64,000 bases of DNA, from contig NZ_LJGT01000041.1 of assembly GCF_001751365.1 (NCBI RefSeq), positions 729 to 64,728 on the forward strand. The letters are read 5' to 3'. This stretch comes from Streptomyces abyssalis (lineage in GTDB: Bacteria > Actinomycetota > Actinomycetes > Streptomycetales > Streptomycetaceae). Positions 40,490 to 49,634 of this stretch are shown here, one piece after another (position 1 is the first letter of the stretch; the number at the start of each line of letters is the position of its first letter). The translations under genes and the position numbers were made by a program. Under the pieces are notes generated by a model. That model did no database searches. It was not told the DNA's origin and worked only from the letters and a program-made list of their open reading frames with translations.

Positions 40490-42367
40490 ATGCGTACGAC
40501 CGACACCGGCACGGAGACCGGCAAGACCGGCGGCGGCGCCCGGCCGGCCGACGGCACGGCCCCGGACGGAACCCCCGACGGAACCCCCGAGGGGACCCCC
40601 GAGGGCGCTCCCGAAGGGACGGCCGAGGAGACGCGGCTGGCGCGGGAGGCCGAGTCCCAGCTCTCCTCGCTCTCCACCGCACCCGGCGAGGAACGGCTCA
40701 ACGTCCCCTCCATCGGCGTCGTCGGCTGGGCCCGCTGGTTCTGGCGGCAGCTCACGTCGATGCGGGTCGCGCTGATCCTGCTCTTCCTGCTCTCCCTCGC
40801 GGCGATCCCCGGTTCGGTGATCCCGCAGAGCAACGTCGACAGCATCAGGGTCGAGGAGTTCCGCAAGAAGCACGACGTGCTCTCGCCCGTCTACGACAAG
40901 TTGCAGCTCTTCGACGTCTACACGTCGGTGTGGTTCTCGGCGATCTACATCCTGCTCTTCGTCTCCCTCGCCGGCTGCATCGTGCCGCGCACCTGGCAGT
41001 TCGTGGGCCAGCTGCGCAGCAGGCCGCCCCGCGCCCCGCGCCGCCTGGACCGGATGCCCGCCTACACGACGTGGCGCACCGAAGCCGCTCCCGGGGACGT
41101 GCTGGACGGTGCCCGCGGACTGCTGCGCGGACGGCGCTTCCGCGTGGACTCCGAGGGCGACTCGGTGGCCTCGGAGAAGGGCTATCTGCGCGAGGCGGGC
41201 AACCTCGTCTTCCACATCGCGCTGATCGTGCTGCTGCTTGCCTTCGCCGCCGGGCAGTTGTGGAAGTCCGAGGGCGGCAAGCTGGTCGTCAAGGGCCACG
41301 GCTTCTCCAACACCCTCACCCAGTACGACGACTTCAAGTCCGGCTCCCTCTTCGATCCGGACGAGCTCGACGCGTTCGGCTTCACGCTGGAGGACTTCCA
41401 CGCCACGTACGAGGAGTCCGGCCCGGAGAAGGGGACGGCACGCGAGTTCCGCGCCGGCATCTCGTACTGGCAGGGCGCCGACGGCACGGAGAAGCGGGAC
41501 TCGATCAGGGTCAACCACCCGCTGGAGATCGGTGACTCCAAGGTCTTCCTGAACGGCAACGGCTACGCGCCGGTCGTCACCGTGACGGACGGCGAGGGCA
41601 ACACGGCCCACCGCGGCCCCGTCCCGTTCCTCCCGCAGGACGGCAATCTCACCTCGTCCGGCGTCGTCAACGTCACCGACTACCGGGATGCGAAGGGCCG
41701 CAAGGACCAACTCGGCTTCCAGGGCTTCTTCGTACCGACCTTCGGCGGCTCGGGGGCGGGCACGATGTTCTCGCAGTCGCCGTCCCTGAAGTACCCGGTG
41801 CTCTTCCTCACCGCGTACCACGGCGACCTCGGCCTCGAATACGGCGAGCCGAAGAGCGTCTACCAGCTGGACACCAGCCGGATGAAGCAGTTCAAGAAGC
41901 CGGACGGCTCTCCTCTGGCGAAGAAGATCCTGCCGGGGGAGACGCTGAAGCTGCCGGACGGCAGAGGCGAGCTGAAGTTCGAAGGCGTGCGGCCGTGGGC
42001 GCAGTTCCAGGTCGTGCACGAAGTCGGCAACGGCTGGGCACTCGGCGGCGCGATCGCCGCGATCGGCGGCCTCGCCGGTTCGCTGTTCATCCAGCGGCGG
42101 CGGGTGTGGGTGCGCGCCGTCGCGGGAGCGGACGGCCGCACGGTCGTGGAGATGGCCGGACTGGGTCGCAGCGAGTCGGCCCGGCTCCCCGAGGAGCTGG
42201 GCGACCTGGCGTACGCCATGCAGTCGGAGGCCCCGCCCGTGCATGACGAGGGCGAGGACGAGCCCGAGTACAGGTCCGAGCACGAGCACGGTAACGACGA
42301 CGAGCACGGGAACGACGACAAGGACGAGGACAGCGCCGGAACCTCGCCGCGAGGAGAACGCAAGTGA
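40490..42367 (+). CDS. resB: Cytochrome c biogenesis protein ResB
   Basis: A 625-residue System II subunit. A disordered N-terminus carries small Asp/Gly/Thr/Pro repeats (DGTPDGTPEGTPEG). Three membrane segments follow (about 85-110, 148-165, 240-262), then a large outer domain (about 265-510, with VVNVTDYRDAKGRKDQLGFQ), a last membrane segment (about 511-530), and an acidic His/Asp/Glu tail. With CcsB it moves heme across the membrane and ligates it to apocytochrome c. It overlaps ccsB by 4 bp (GTGA). Confidence 0.95.
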   Translation: MRTTDTGTETGKTGGGARPADGTAPDGTPDGTPEGTPEGAPEGTAEETRLAREAESQLSSLSTAPGEERLNVPSIGVVGWARWFWRQLTSMRVALILLFLLSLAAIPGSVIPQSNVDSIRVEEFRKKHDVLSPVYDKLQLFDVYTSVWFSAIYILLFVSLAGCIVPRTWQFVGQLRSRPPRAPRRLDRMPAYTTWRTEAAPGDVLDGARGLLRGRRFRVDSEGDSVASEKGYLREAGNLVFHIALIVLLLAFAAGQLWKSEGGKLVVKGHGFSNTLTQYDDFKSGSLFDPDELDAFGFTLEDFHATYEESGPEKGTAREFRAGISYWQGADGTEKRDSIRVNHPLEIGDSKVFLNGNGYAPVVTVTDGEGNTAHRGPVPFLPQDGNLTSSGVVNVTDYRDAKGRKDQLGFQGFFVPTFGGSGAGTMFSQSPSLKYPVLFLTAYHGDLGLEYGEPKSVYQLDTSRMKQFKKPDGSPLAKKILPGETLKLPDGRGELKFEGVRPWAQFQVVHEVGNGWALGGAIAAIGGLAGSLFIQRRRVWVRAVAGADGRTVVEMAGLGRSESARLPEELGDLAYAMQSEAPPVHDEGEDEPEYRSEHEHGNDDEHGNDDKDEDSAGTSPRGERK

Positions 42368-43527
42368 ACATCGCCGCCGCCGGAACGAACGAGAGTCTCG
42401 CCGAGATCAGCAACTACCTGATCTATTCGGCCATGGCCGTCTACGCCTTCGCCTTCGTCGCGCACATCGCCGAATGGGTCTTCGGCAGCCGCAGCAAGGT
42501 GGCCCGAACCGCTGCCGCGCTCAGCCCGGGCAAGGAGCGGGGCGCCGGAGCCGTCCCGGCCGAGGACGCGTCCGCGGAGGCCGCCTCCGCCGGGGCCGCC
42601 TCCGCCCGTACGGACAAGAGCGCCGCCGCCAAGTCCGCCGCGGGCGGCACGACGTCGGTGCTGGAGCGTCCGCGTCCCAAGGTCGTCGTCCGCTCCTCCG
42701 CGGGCCGCCGCGGCGAACTGCCCGACGGCCCCGGCGCGGCCGCCGGCGACGAACAGGGCGATCTGTACGGCCGGATCGCGGTCTCGCTCACGACCCTCGC
42801 GTTCCTGCTGCACGCCTCCGGCGTTCTCGCCCGCTCGCTGTCGGTGCAGCGCGCCCCCTGGGGCAACATGTACGAGTTCTCGACCGCCTTCTCGATGGTC
42901 GCCGTCGCTGCCTATCTCGGTTTCCTCGCCGCGAAGAAGAACGTCCGCTGGATCGGTCTGCCCCTGGTGACGACCGTGCTGCTGGACCTCGGCCTCGCCG
43001 TGACGGTCCTGTACACCGAGAGCGACCAGCTCGTCCCCGCGCTGCAGTCGTACTGGCTGTGGATCCACGTCTCGCTGGCCATCGTCTGCGGCGCGCTCTT
43101 CTACCTGGGATTCGTCTCGACGGCGCTCTACCTCTTCCGCGACCGGTACGAGACCAAGCTGCTGGCCGGCGGAACACCCGGGGGCTTCGCCACGTCGGTG
43201 CTGGAGCGGCTGCCTTCTTCCGCCTCGCTCGACAAGTTCGCCTACCGGATCAACGCCGCGGTCTTCCCCTTCTGGACCTTCACCATCGTCGCGGGAGCCA
43301 TCTGGGCAGGCGACGCCTGGGGACGCTACTGGGGCTGGGACCCCAAGGAGGTCTGGTCGTTCATCACGTGGGTCGCCTACGCCTGCTATCTCCACGCGCG
43401 GGCCACCGCGGGCTGGAAGGGACGCAAGGCCGCCTACCTGGCGCTGATCGCCTTCGCGTGCTTCCTGTTCAACTACTACGGCGTCAACATGATCTTCAAC
43501 GGCAAGCACTCGTACGCCGGCGTCTAG
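42364..43527 (+). CDS. ccsB: Cytochrome c biogenesis protein CcsB/CcsA (heme handling, WWD domain)
   Basis: A 387-residue polytopic protein. The heme-binding WWD signature reads WGRYWGWDPKEVWSFITW near residues 318-335. Conserved His residues flank it, in LLHASGVLARSLS and in HARATAGWKG. An Ala/Ser-rich cytoplasmic loop (about 55-120) after the first membrane segment is an actinobacterial feature. It is the heme exporter/synthetase partner of ResB. The GTG overlaps the resB stop. It ends the operon and is convergent with the PLDc_N gene. Confidence 0.95.
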   Translation: MNIAAAGTNESLAEISNYLIYSAMAVYAFAFVAHIAEWVFGSRSKVARTAAALSPGKERGAGAVPAEDASAEAASAGAASARTDKSAAAKSAAGGTTSVLERPRPKVVVRSSAGRRGELPDGPGAAAGDEQGDLYGRIAVSLTTLAFLLHASGVLARSLSVQRAPWGNMYEFSTAFSMVAVAAYLGFLAAKKNVRWIGLPLVTTVLLDLGLAVTVLYTESDQLVPALQSYWLWIHVSLAIVCGALFYLGFVSTALYLFRDRYETKLLAGGTPGGFATSVLERLPSSASLDKFAYRINAAVFPFWTFTIVAGAIWAGDAWGRYWGWDPKEVWSFITWVAYACYLHARATAGWKGRKAAYLALIAFACFLFNYYGVNMIFNGKHSYAGV

Positions 43528-43568
43528 GAAGCCGCGGGACCCGCCCGGCCCCGCAGCTGACCCTTCGG

Positions 43569-44093
43569 CTAGCCCTTCGGCGGCGTCTCGTCCGCGCCGC
43601 CGCCCGCACCGTCGTCACGCCGCCTCGACTCCTCCTCGCGGCGGCGCAGTTCGGCCTCCTGCGGTTCGGCTCCGGGGCGCGGTTCCGGCGGGCCGGGCTT
43701 CGCCTCGTCGATGCCGGGGCCGGGGCCGGTGGCCGTACCGCCGTCGGCGGTGGTCGTGCCGCCCTTGCCGGGCTGGTCGTCGTCCGGCTCCTCGTCGTCG
43801 CCCGGGCCGCGGGACTTCGCGTCGTTGATGGACTTGAGGAATTCCGGGTTGTCGTCCGGCGCGACCCAGCGCCGCTCGTCGGGACGCGTGGCACCGTACG
43901 GGGCGTTCTTACGGGGCCGTCCGACCGCGAACCAGGCGATGGGGCCCAGCAGCACCTGCCCGAAGAGCAGGATGATGATCACCCACACCACCTTCGGCAG
44001 CTTCCGTACTTCCTGCTCAGGTGTGTTGAGGCAGTCGATGAAGGCGTAGATCCACACCGCCAGGACGAGAATGAACGGCAGATACCTGAGCAT
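43569..44093 (-). CDS. PLDc_N-domain small membrane protein
   Basis: A 174-residue protein. It starts with a membrane segment (LPFILVLAVWIYAFIDCLNT) and a second one (VVWVIIILLFGQVLLGPIAW), with the PLDc_N motif WFAVGRP right after. The remaining 100 residues are charged, with Asp/Gly/Pro-rich low complexity. No phospholipase active site (HKD) is present. Such short PLDc_N proteins are widespread in Streptomyces and of unknown function. It is divergent from mqnL across 154 bp. Confidence 0.88.
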   Translation of the reverse strand: MLRYLPFILVLAVWIYAFIDCLNTPEQEVRKLPKVVWVIIILLFGQVLLGPIAWFAVGRPRKNAPYGATRPDERRWVAPDDNPEFLKSINDAKSRGPGDDEEPDDDQPGKGGTTTADGGTATGPGPGIDEAKPGPPEPRPGAEPQEAELRRREEESRRRDDGAGGGADETPPKG

Positions 44094-44247
44094 GCGGGAC
44101 GCCCCCTAGGCGAGCTGACTCGGCACGGCGGGCCGGAAGTGCGGTTGGTGCGGTGTCGTCGTTGCGTACGTAGCAAGCGTAACGGTGTCCGGAAGGCCCC
44201 GGGGGCGGCCCGTGAAGCGCGCGGACCCATGCCGGATACTGGGTCGC

Positions 44248-45699
44248 ATGGCTTACGACGATCTCCGCTCGCTGCTGCGGGCGCTGGAGCGCGACCGGGA
44301 CCTGAAGCGGATCAAGGCGGAGGTGGATCCGTACCTCGAGATCGGGGAGATCGTCGACCGGGTGCAGAAGTCAGGTGGCCCGGCGCTGCTGTTCGAGAAC
44401 GTGAAGGGCTCCTCCCTCCCGCTGGCCATGAACGTCTTCGGCACGGACCGCCGCCTGCTGAAGGCCCTCGGCCTGGAGTCGTACGACGAGATCAGCGAGA
44501 AGATCGGCGGGCTCCTCAAGCCCGAACTGCCGCAGGGATTCGTCGGGATGCGGGAGGCCTTCGGCAAGCTCGGCGCGATGGCCCACGTGCCGCCGAAGAA
44601 GGTGAAGGACGCGCCCGTACAGGAAGTGGTGCTGCGCGGCGACGACGTCGACCTGGAGGCGCTGCCCGCGCTGTTCACCTGGCCCGAGGACGGCGGCTCC
44701 TTCTTCAACCTCGGTCTGACGCACACCAAGCACCCCGAGACGGGCGTGCGCAACCTCGGCCTCTACCGCCTCCAGCGGCACGACCGGCGCACCATCGGGA
44801 TGCACTGGCAGATCCACAAGGACAGCCGGAACCACTACCAGGTGGCCGCGCGGCGCGGGGAGAGCCTGCCCGTCGCGATCGCCTTCGGCTGCCCGCCCGC
44901 TGTGACGTACGCCTCGACGGCTCCGCTGCCGGGCGACATCGACGAGTACCTCTTCGCGGGATTCACGCAGGGCAAGCGGGTCGAGATGACCGACTGCAAG
45001 ACCGTGCCGCTCCAGGTGCCCGCCAACGCCGAAGTCGTGCTGGAGGGCCGGCTGGAGCCCGGCAAGACGCTGCCGGAGGGCCCGTTCGGCGACCACACCG
45101 GCTTCTACACCCCGCAGGAGGACTTCCCCGCGCTGACGATCGACTGCGTGACGATGCGCAAACGGCCCGTCTTCCAGTCGATCGTGGTGGGCCGGCCGCC
45201 GACGGAGGACGGCCCGCTGGGACGGGCCACCGAGCGCTTTTTCCTGCCGCTGCTGAAGATCATCGTGCCGGACATCGTGGACTACCACCTGCCCGAGGCC
45301 GGCGGCTTCCACAACTGCATGATCGTCTCGATCGACAAGAAGTACCCGAAGCACGCCCAGAAGGTCATGCACGCGATCTGGGGCGCGCACATGCTCTCGC
45401 TGGAGAAGCTGATCGTCGTGGTCGACGCCGAGTGCGACGTACGCAACATGCACGAGGTGGCGTGGCGGGCCCTGGGCAACGTCGACTACTCCCGTGACCT
45501 CACGGTCGTCGAAGGGCCGGTCGACCACCTCGACCACGCCTCGTACCAGCAGTTCTGGGGCGGAAAGGCGGGCGTCGACGCCACCACGAAGCTGCCGGAG
45601 GAGGGCTACACGCGAGACGGCGGCTGGCCGCACGCGATCGAGTCCGACCCCGAGGTCGCGCGGCTCGTCACGGAACGCTGGAAGGAGTACGGCCTGTGA
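44248..45699 (+). CDS. mqnL: Menaquinone-biosynthesis decarboxylase MqnL (UbiD family)
   Basis: A 483-residue prenylated-FMN-dependent decarboxylase of the UbiD family. It starts MAYDDLRSLLRALERDRDLK. The catalytic Glu-Arg-Glu set is represented by blocks such as NLGLYRLQRHDRRTIGMHWQ, EVVLEGRLEPGKTLPEGPFG and DHTGFYTPQEDFP. In the futalosine pathway it removes the carboxylate of the prenylated 1,4-dihydroxy-6-naphthoate. Its position beside mqnP, with mqnM and mqnE close by, supports the menaquinone role over generic UbiD. It overlaps mqnP by 4 bp (GTGA). Confidence 0.93.
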   Translation: MAYDDLRSLLRALERDRDLKRIKAEVDPYLEIGEIVDRVQKSGGPALLFENVKGSSLPLAMNVFGTDRRLLKALGLESYDEISEKIGGLLKPELPQGFVGMREAFGKLGAMAHVPPKKVKDAPVQEVVLRGDDVDLEALPALFTWPEDGGSFFNLGLTHTKHPETGVRNLGLYRLQRHDRRTIGMHWQIHKDSRNHYQVAARRGESLPVAIAFGCPPAVTYASTAPLPGDIDEYLFAGFTQGKRVEMTDCKTVPLQVPANAEVVLEGRLEPGKTLPEGPFGDHTGFYTPQEDFPALTIDCVTMRKRPVFQSIVVGRPPTEDGPLGRATERFFLPLLKIIVPDIVDYHLPEAGGFHNCMIVSIDKKYPKHAQKVMHAIWGAHMLSLEKLIVVVDAECDVRNMHEVAWRALGNVDYSRDLTVVEGPVDHLDHASYQQFWGGKAGVDATTKLPEEGYTRDGGWPHAIESDPEVARLVTERWKEYGL

Positions 45700-46631
45700 G
45701 CGGCGACGCCGCGGCCACCGGCGAGGCGCGGGCCGACGTGCCCCGGCCACGAGGCGGCGTACGGGCGTTCCTCCGACTGGTGATGATCGAACACTCCGTG
45801 TTCGCGCTGCCGTTCGCCTACATCGCCGCGCTCACGGCGATGTTCGAGGTGAGCGGCGAGGTGCGGTGGCGGGAACTGCTGCTCGTCACCGTCGCGATGG
45901 TCGGGATGCGCACCTTCGCCATGGCCGCGAACCGGATCATCGACCGCGAGATCGACGCCCGCAATCCCCGCACCGCCGGGCGCGAACTCGTCACCGGTGC
46001 GCTCTCCGTACGTTCGGCGTGGGCGGGGGCGCTGGTCGCGGTCGCCGTCTTCCTCGGGGCGTGCGCCCTGCTCAACCCGCTCTGTCTCGCGCTCGCCCCG
46101 GTCGCCGTGGTGCCGATGGTGGTCTACCCGTACGGGAAGCGCTTCACGGACTTCCCGCACGCCATCCTCGGCATCGCGCAGGCCATCGGTCCCATCGGGG
46201 CCTGGATCGCGGTGACCGGCAGCTGGTCGTGGGAGGCGGTGGTGCTGGGGCTGGCGGTCGGCGTGTGGATCGGCGGCTTCGACCTGATCTTCGGCTGCCA
46301 GGACGTCGCGGCCGACCGCGCGCACGGGGTGCGCTCCGTGCCCGCGAGGTTCGGCATCGCGGCGGCGCTGTACGGGGCACGCGGCAGCCACGTCGTCACG
46401 GTGGCGCTGCTGGCGTGGTTCGGCCTGCTCACCGGGGCGGGGGCCTTCTTCTGGCTGGGGCTGCTGATCGTGGCCGCCGCCTTCGTCTACGAGCACTCGA
46501 TCGTGAAGCCCGGCGATCTGTCCCGGCTCAACCGGGCCTTCTTCACGGTCAACGGTTTCATCGGCATCGCGCTCTTCGTCTGCGCGCTGCTGGACCTGGC
46601 GGTGCGGGGGCTGAGCGTGTCCGGCTCCTGA
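45696..46631 (+). CDS. mqnP: Menaquinone-biosynthesis prenyltransferase MqnP (UbiA family)
   Basis: A 311-residue polytopic UbiA prenyltransferase with about nine segments. The first Asp-rich motif is NRIIDREIDARNPRT, and the second is FDLIFGCQDVAADRAHG. It attaches the isoprenoid tail to 1,4-dihydroxy-6-naphthoate before MqnL/M decarboxylation. The start is GTG 45696, overlapping mqnL. The first 20 residues are disordered. A strong hairpin follows its stop. Confidence 0.93.
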   Translation: MSGDAAATGEARADVPRPRGGVRAFLRLVMIEHSVFALPFAYIAALTAMFEVSGEVRWRELLLVTVAMVGMRTFAMAANRIIDREIDARNPRTAGRELVTGALSVRSAWAGALVAVAVFLGACALLNPLCLALAPVAVVPMVVYPYGKRFTDFPHAILGIAQAIGPIGAWIAVTGSWSWEAVVLGLAVGVWIGGFDLIFGCQDVAADRAHGVRSVPARFGIAAALYGARGSHVVTVALLAWFGLLTGAGAFFWLGLLIVAAAFVYEHSIVKPGDLSRLNRAFFTVNGFIGIALFVCALLDLAVRGLSVSGS

Positions 46632-46639
46632 CCGGGGCG

Positions 46640-46661
46640 GGCCCGGCCCCGGGGCCGGGCC
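46640..46661. terminator. Perfect palindromic terminator between mqnP and the rhomboid gene
   Basis: GGCCCGGCCCC is followed at once by its complement GGGGCCGGGCC. It lies between convergent genes and can act in both directions. Confidence 0.7.
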
Positions 46662-46676
46662 GGCGGCAAGGCTCAG

Positions 46677-47312
46677 TCAGTGCCAGGCAGGCTTGCCGCC
46701 TCCCGCCGTACGGGCGGTCGAGGTCATGAACGCGGCCATGACGCCGCCGATCAGTCCGAAGAGGTGGCCCTGCCAGGAGATGCCGCTCTCCGTCGGCAGC
46801 ACGCCCCAGAGGATCGAGCCGTAGAACACCGCGACGACTCCGCCGAGCGCCACATCCGTGATGCGCTTGTCCACGAAGCCGCGCACGAGCAGATAGCCGA
46901 AGAGCCCGAAGATCAGCCCGGAAGCGCCCGCCGTGTTGCTGCCGTCCGGTGCGACGATCCATACGCCCAGGCCGCTGACCAGGATGATGGTGAGCGCGAC
47001 GGCCAGGAAGCGCCCGGTGCCGCGCAGCGCCGCGAGAAAGCCGAGGACGAGCAGCGGCAGCGTGTTCGCGATGAGGTGGCCGAAGCCGAAGTGCATGAAC
47101 GCCGCGGGGATCACGTCGACCAGCTCGTCCTGCTTGCGGGGGACGATGCCGAAGGTGTCGAGCGAGTTGTTCGTCGCCTGGTCGAAGAACTCCAGCACCC
47201 ACAGCAGCGCCGTCCAGAGCAGGATCAGCTTGGCGGCGGGCCAGGCGCTCGCGCGCCGCGGTGACCTGTCGCTGTTCGTGCTGTTGGTGCCGGAGCCTGA
47301 TCCGTACGCCAT
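46677..47312 (-). CDS. Rhomboid family intramembrane serine protease
   Basis: A 211-residue polytopic protease. The catalytic dyad is S131 in GASGLIFGLFGY and H183 in QGHLFGLIGGVMA. The HFGFGHLIANTLPLLVLG block gives the His and Asn of the oxyanion region. About six membrane segments are present. Substrates are unknown. The N-terminus has a 25-residue Ser/Asn/Arg-rich tail. It is transcribed alone, upstream of a lipoprotein gene on the same strand in the opposite half of the gap. Confidence 0.94.
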   Translation of the reverse strand: MAYGSGSGTNSTNSDRSPRRASAWPAAKLILLWTALLWVLEFFDQATNNSLDTFGIVPRKQDELVDVIPAAFMHFGFGHLIANTLPLLVLGFLAALRGTGRFLAVALTIILVSGLGVWIVAPDGSNTAGASGLIFGLFGYLLVRGFVDKRITDVALGGVVAVFYGSILWGVLPTESGISWQGHLFGLIGGVMAAFMTSTARTAGGGKPAWH

Positions 47313-47415
47313 CGAGTCTCCCCCTGAGAGTCGGTGAGCGGAGCCGATGCCTGTGACCTTGAGAACGTGGCAGAAGGCACGCGGAGTTCCGCACTCCAGG
47401 ATCTCAAGGATGGCG

Positions 47416-48669
47416 TCAGAACTTCTCCGTGCCCAGGGCGCCGTACATCCAGGCGGCCATCAGGTCCTGCGGCTGGATCTTCTCGGTGCCGGAGGGCGCG
47501 GTGACGGCGACGGCGTCGCCCCCGCTGAATTCCAGGCGCAGCGGCAGCCGGGCGTCGCCCCGCGTGAACTGGCCGAGGTCGAGGGTGAGCGACGTGAGCT
47601 GCCCGCGCCGGATCGACAGGTCGGCCGCGATGTCCCCGTCGGGCACCCGGTCGGGGTCGACCTCCGCGCCGAGCGGCCGCAGTGCGGCGACCAGGTCCTT
47701 CGCCGCCTCCTTGCCGGGCAGCGTCATCCGTACGCGCTCCGCGCCGCCGCGCTCGTCCCTCGCGTCGAACTCGGCGTGCTCGCGTAGCAGGTCCTGTACC
47801 TCGCTGAGGAACTCGCGCTGCGGCTGACCTTCGAGGGCCGAACCGATGGTGACGGCGTCCCGGATCTCCCGGCTCAGCTCCGCCGGGAGGGCAGGTTCAG
47901 CGGGATCCGCGGCCTTCCCGCCGCCGTCTCCGCCCTTCTTGCCGCCCTTGTTCTTCTTCTCCTCTTTGTCCTCTTCCTTCTGCCGCTCCGCCAGGGTCTC
48001 GGCCGCACGCGCGAAGTCGTCGAAGGCGTCCGGGTCGGCCCGCACCCACTCGCCCTTGAGGACGTCGCTGGCCGGCCTCAGCGTGGCCGGGAGGTCGTCG
48101 GCGAGTTCGACGATCTCCGACGCCTTCTTGCGGGCGTCCTGCGAACCCTCGGCCTGCTTGACCAGCGACCGCAGGCTGACGCGCAGATACAGCTTGTCGT
48201 CGACCGACTTGACCGCCGCGACGTCCTTGCCGCCGAAGTTCAGCGCGGCCGCCACATTCGCGGCCTCCGACGCCGGCATCTCCTTCAGCGGCGTCTCCTC
48301 CTCCTCGTCACCAGTGCCGGCCGACACGGTCAGCTCGGCACCCGCGAGGCGGCGCGCGTCCTGCTTCGAGGCCCGGTGCTTCTTCCCGCCTCCCCGCGCC
48401 TGCGTGAGGAACTCACGGGCCTGGCCGGGTGAGGCGTCCACGGAGGCGATGACGGTGGAGGCGGACTGGTCGCCGAGCTTCACGACGGCGTTGCGCACCT
48501 TCATGCCGGTCGTGAGGCGCTCCGCCGAACTGCACGCGGCCACGGAGCCGGCGACCAGGGCCGCACAGCTCAGGAAGGCGACGGCGCGGACCGGCGCACG
48601 GGACCCCGACCGGGACCGCGCGGGCCGCGGACGGAAGAACTGTCCCGAAGGCGGACGGAAGAGCTGCAT
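47416..48669 (-). CDS. Secreted lipoprotein, function unknown
   Basis: A 417-residue lipoprotein. An Arg-rich N-terminus and hydrophobic core (AVAFLSCAALVAGSVA) end in a lipobox VAAC with the mature Cys near residue 46. Two similar halves are visible (KLGDQSASTVIASVDASPG ... and, later, EVQDLLREHAEFDARDER ...), separated by a Lys/Gly/Glu-rich linker (EKKNKGGKKGGDGGGK). It recalls the LppX/LprG-like lipoprotein fold only weakly. A highly conserved family in Streptomyces with no assigned role. It follows mqnM on the same strand by 61 bp, with no overlap. Confidence 0.83.
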   Translation of the reverse strand: MQLFRPPSGQFFRPRPARSRSGSRAPVRAVAFLSCAALVAGSVAACSSAERLTTGMKVRNAVVKLGDQSASTVIASVDASPGQAREFLTQARGGGKKHRASKQDARRLAGAELTVSAGTGDEEEETPLKEMPASEAANVAAALNFGGKDVAAVKSVDDKLYLRVSLRSLVKQAEGSQDARKKASEIVELADDLPATLRPASDVLKGEWVRADPDAFDDFARAAETLAERQKEEDKEEKKNKGGKKGGDGGGKAADPAEPALPAELSREIRDAVTIGSALEGQPQREFLSEVQDLLREHAEFDARDERGGAERVRMTLPGKEAAKDLVAALRPLGAEVDPDRVPDGDIAADLSIRRGQLTSLTLDLGQFTRGDARLPLRLEFSGGDAVAVTAPSGTEKIQPQDLMAAWMYGALGTEKF

Positions 48670-48730
48670 GCCCCCGACTCAATCGCACAACGCCCCCGCG
48701 ACGCCAGTCGGTGTACCGAGCCGGGCGGTC

Positions 48731-49429
48731 TCACGCCCCGTCGCTCTGCTCGCCGGCGGCCCGTCCCCCCAACTCGCCCTCCCAGCGCCGGTACAGCTTG
48801 TGCGGCACGCCTGCCGCGTCCAGCGCACGGCCCGCTACGAAGTCGACGAGATGCTGCGCGGTACTGCCGCCCGCATAGAAGGCCGGCGAAGCGGGCAGCA
48901 CCACCGCGCCCGCGTCGTCCAGCGTCACGAGGTGCCTGAGCGTCTGCCCGTGCAGCGGGGTCTCCCGTACGGCCACGACGAGCGGCCGCCGTTCCTTGAG
49001 CGTCACGGATGCGGCCCGCTGCAGCAGATCCTTCGACAGGCCGAGCGCGACACCGGCCACGCACGCGGTGCTCGCCGGTACGACGATCATCCCCTGTGCC
49101 GGATACGAGCCGGAGGACGGCCCCGCGGCGAGGTCCCCGGCGGACCAGTGGCGTACGGCCGAGACGTCCGGGTCGAACGCGTCCGCCGTGCCGTCGGCGC
49201 CGAAGGAGAGCCAGCGGCGCAGATCGTCCTGTGCGTGTGCGTCGCGGAAGGGATGCCCCGTCTCGTCGAGGATCGTCAGCCGGGCGGCACGGCTCACGAC
49301 GAGGTCCACGGGCTCCCCGGCGTGCAGCAGCGCACGCAGCACGGAGGCGGCGTACGGGGTGCCCGAAGCGCCGGAGACGCCTACGATCCACGGCCTTCGG
49401 GGCGGGCTGGTTCCGGTCCTGGCGGTCAC
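48731..49429 (-). CDS. mqnM: Flavin prenyltransferase MqnM (UbiX family)
   Basis: A 232-residue UbiX-type enzyme that prenylates FMN for use by MqnL. The FMN-binding start is IVGVSGASGTPYAASVLRAL, with the SAG/STAC-type block VVPASTACVAGVALGLSKDL and VAVRETPLHGQTLRHL. The C-terminus has the DFVAGRALDAAGVPHKLYRRW dimer block. GTG 49429 (MTARTGTSPPRRPW) is chosen; the longer open frame runs through repeats and has no homology. It is divergent from the Lrp/AsnC gene. Confidence 0.93.
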   Translation of the reverse strand: MTARTGTSPPRRPWIVGVSGASGTPYAASVLRALLHAGEPVDLVVSRAARLTILDETGHPFRDAHAQDDLRRWLSFGADGTADAFDPDVSAVRHWSAGDLAAGPSSGSYPAQGMIVVPASTACVAGVALGLSKDLLQRAASVTLKERRPLVVAVRETPLHGQTLRHLVTLDDAGAVVLPASPAFYAGGSTAQHLVDFVAGRALDAAGVPHKLYRRWEGELGGRAAGEQSDGA

Positions 49430-49483
49430 GTCACCGAGCCTACGCGTGCCTCCGGCGGCGCCTTCACGGGCGAGGGAAAGGGC

Positions 49484-49513
49484 CTTGAGGAGCTTTGAGG
49501 AGCCTTGAGGAGA
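49484..49513. repeat. Three tandem 10-bp units in the mqnM/Lrp divergent region
   Basis: The unit CTTGAGGAGC occurs three times in a row, at 49484, 49494 and 49504, with one or two substitutions. The 10-bp period places the same face of DNA at each unit. A target for the neighbouring Lrp/AsnC protein is possible but not shown. Confidence 0.6.
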
Positions 49514-49634
49514 GGTGTCTGAGGGTGAGCTGTCCCCATGCCTTAGATTCGTTACCGGAGATTTCGCGGAGCCCAAGGTTCCCCTGCCGTGCGCGGGGCG
49601 ACCCCGACAGCCGGCAACGGAGGCACCAGAACCC

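Noticed and set aside
42243..45497. A single open frame of more than 1,000 codons on the plus strand across ccsB, the PLDc_N gene and mqnL
   Set aside because: It is Arg/Gly/Ala-rich, has no family features, and runs out of frame through well-recognised genes. High GC removes stop codons in such shadow frames.
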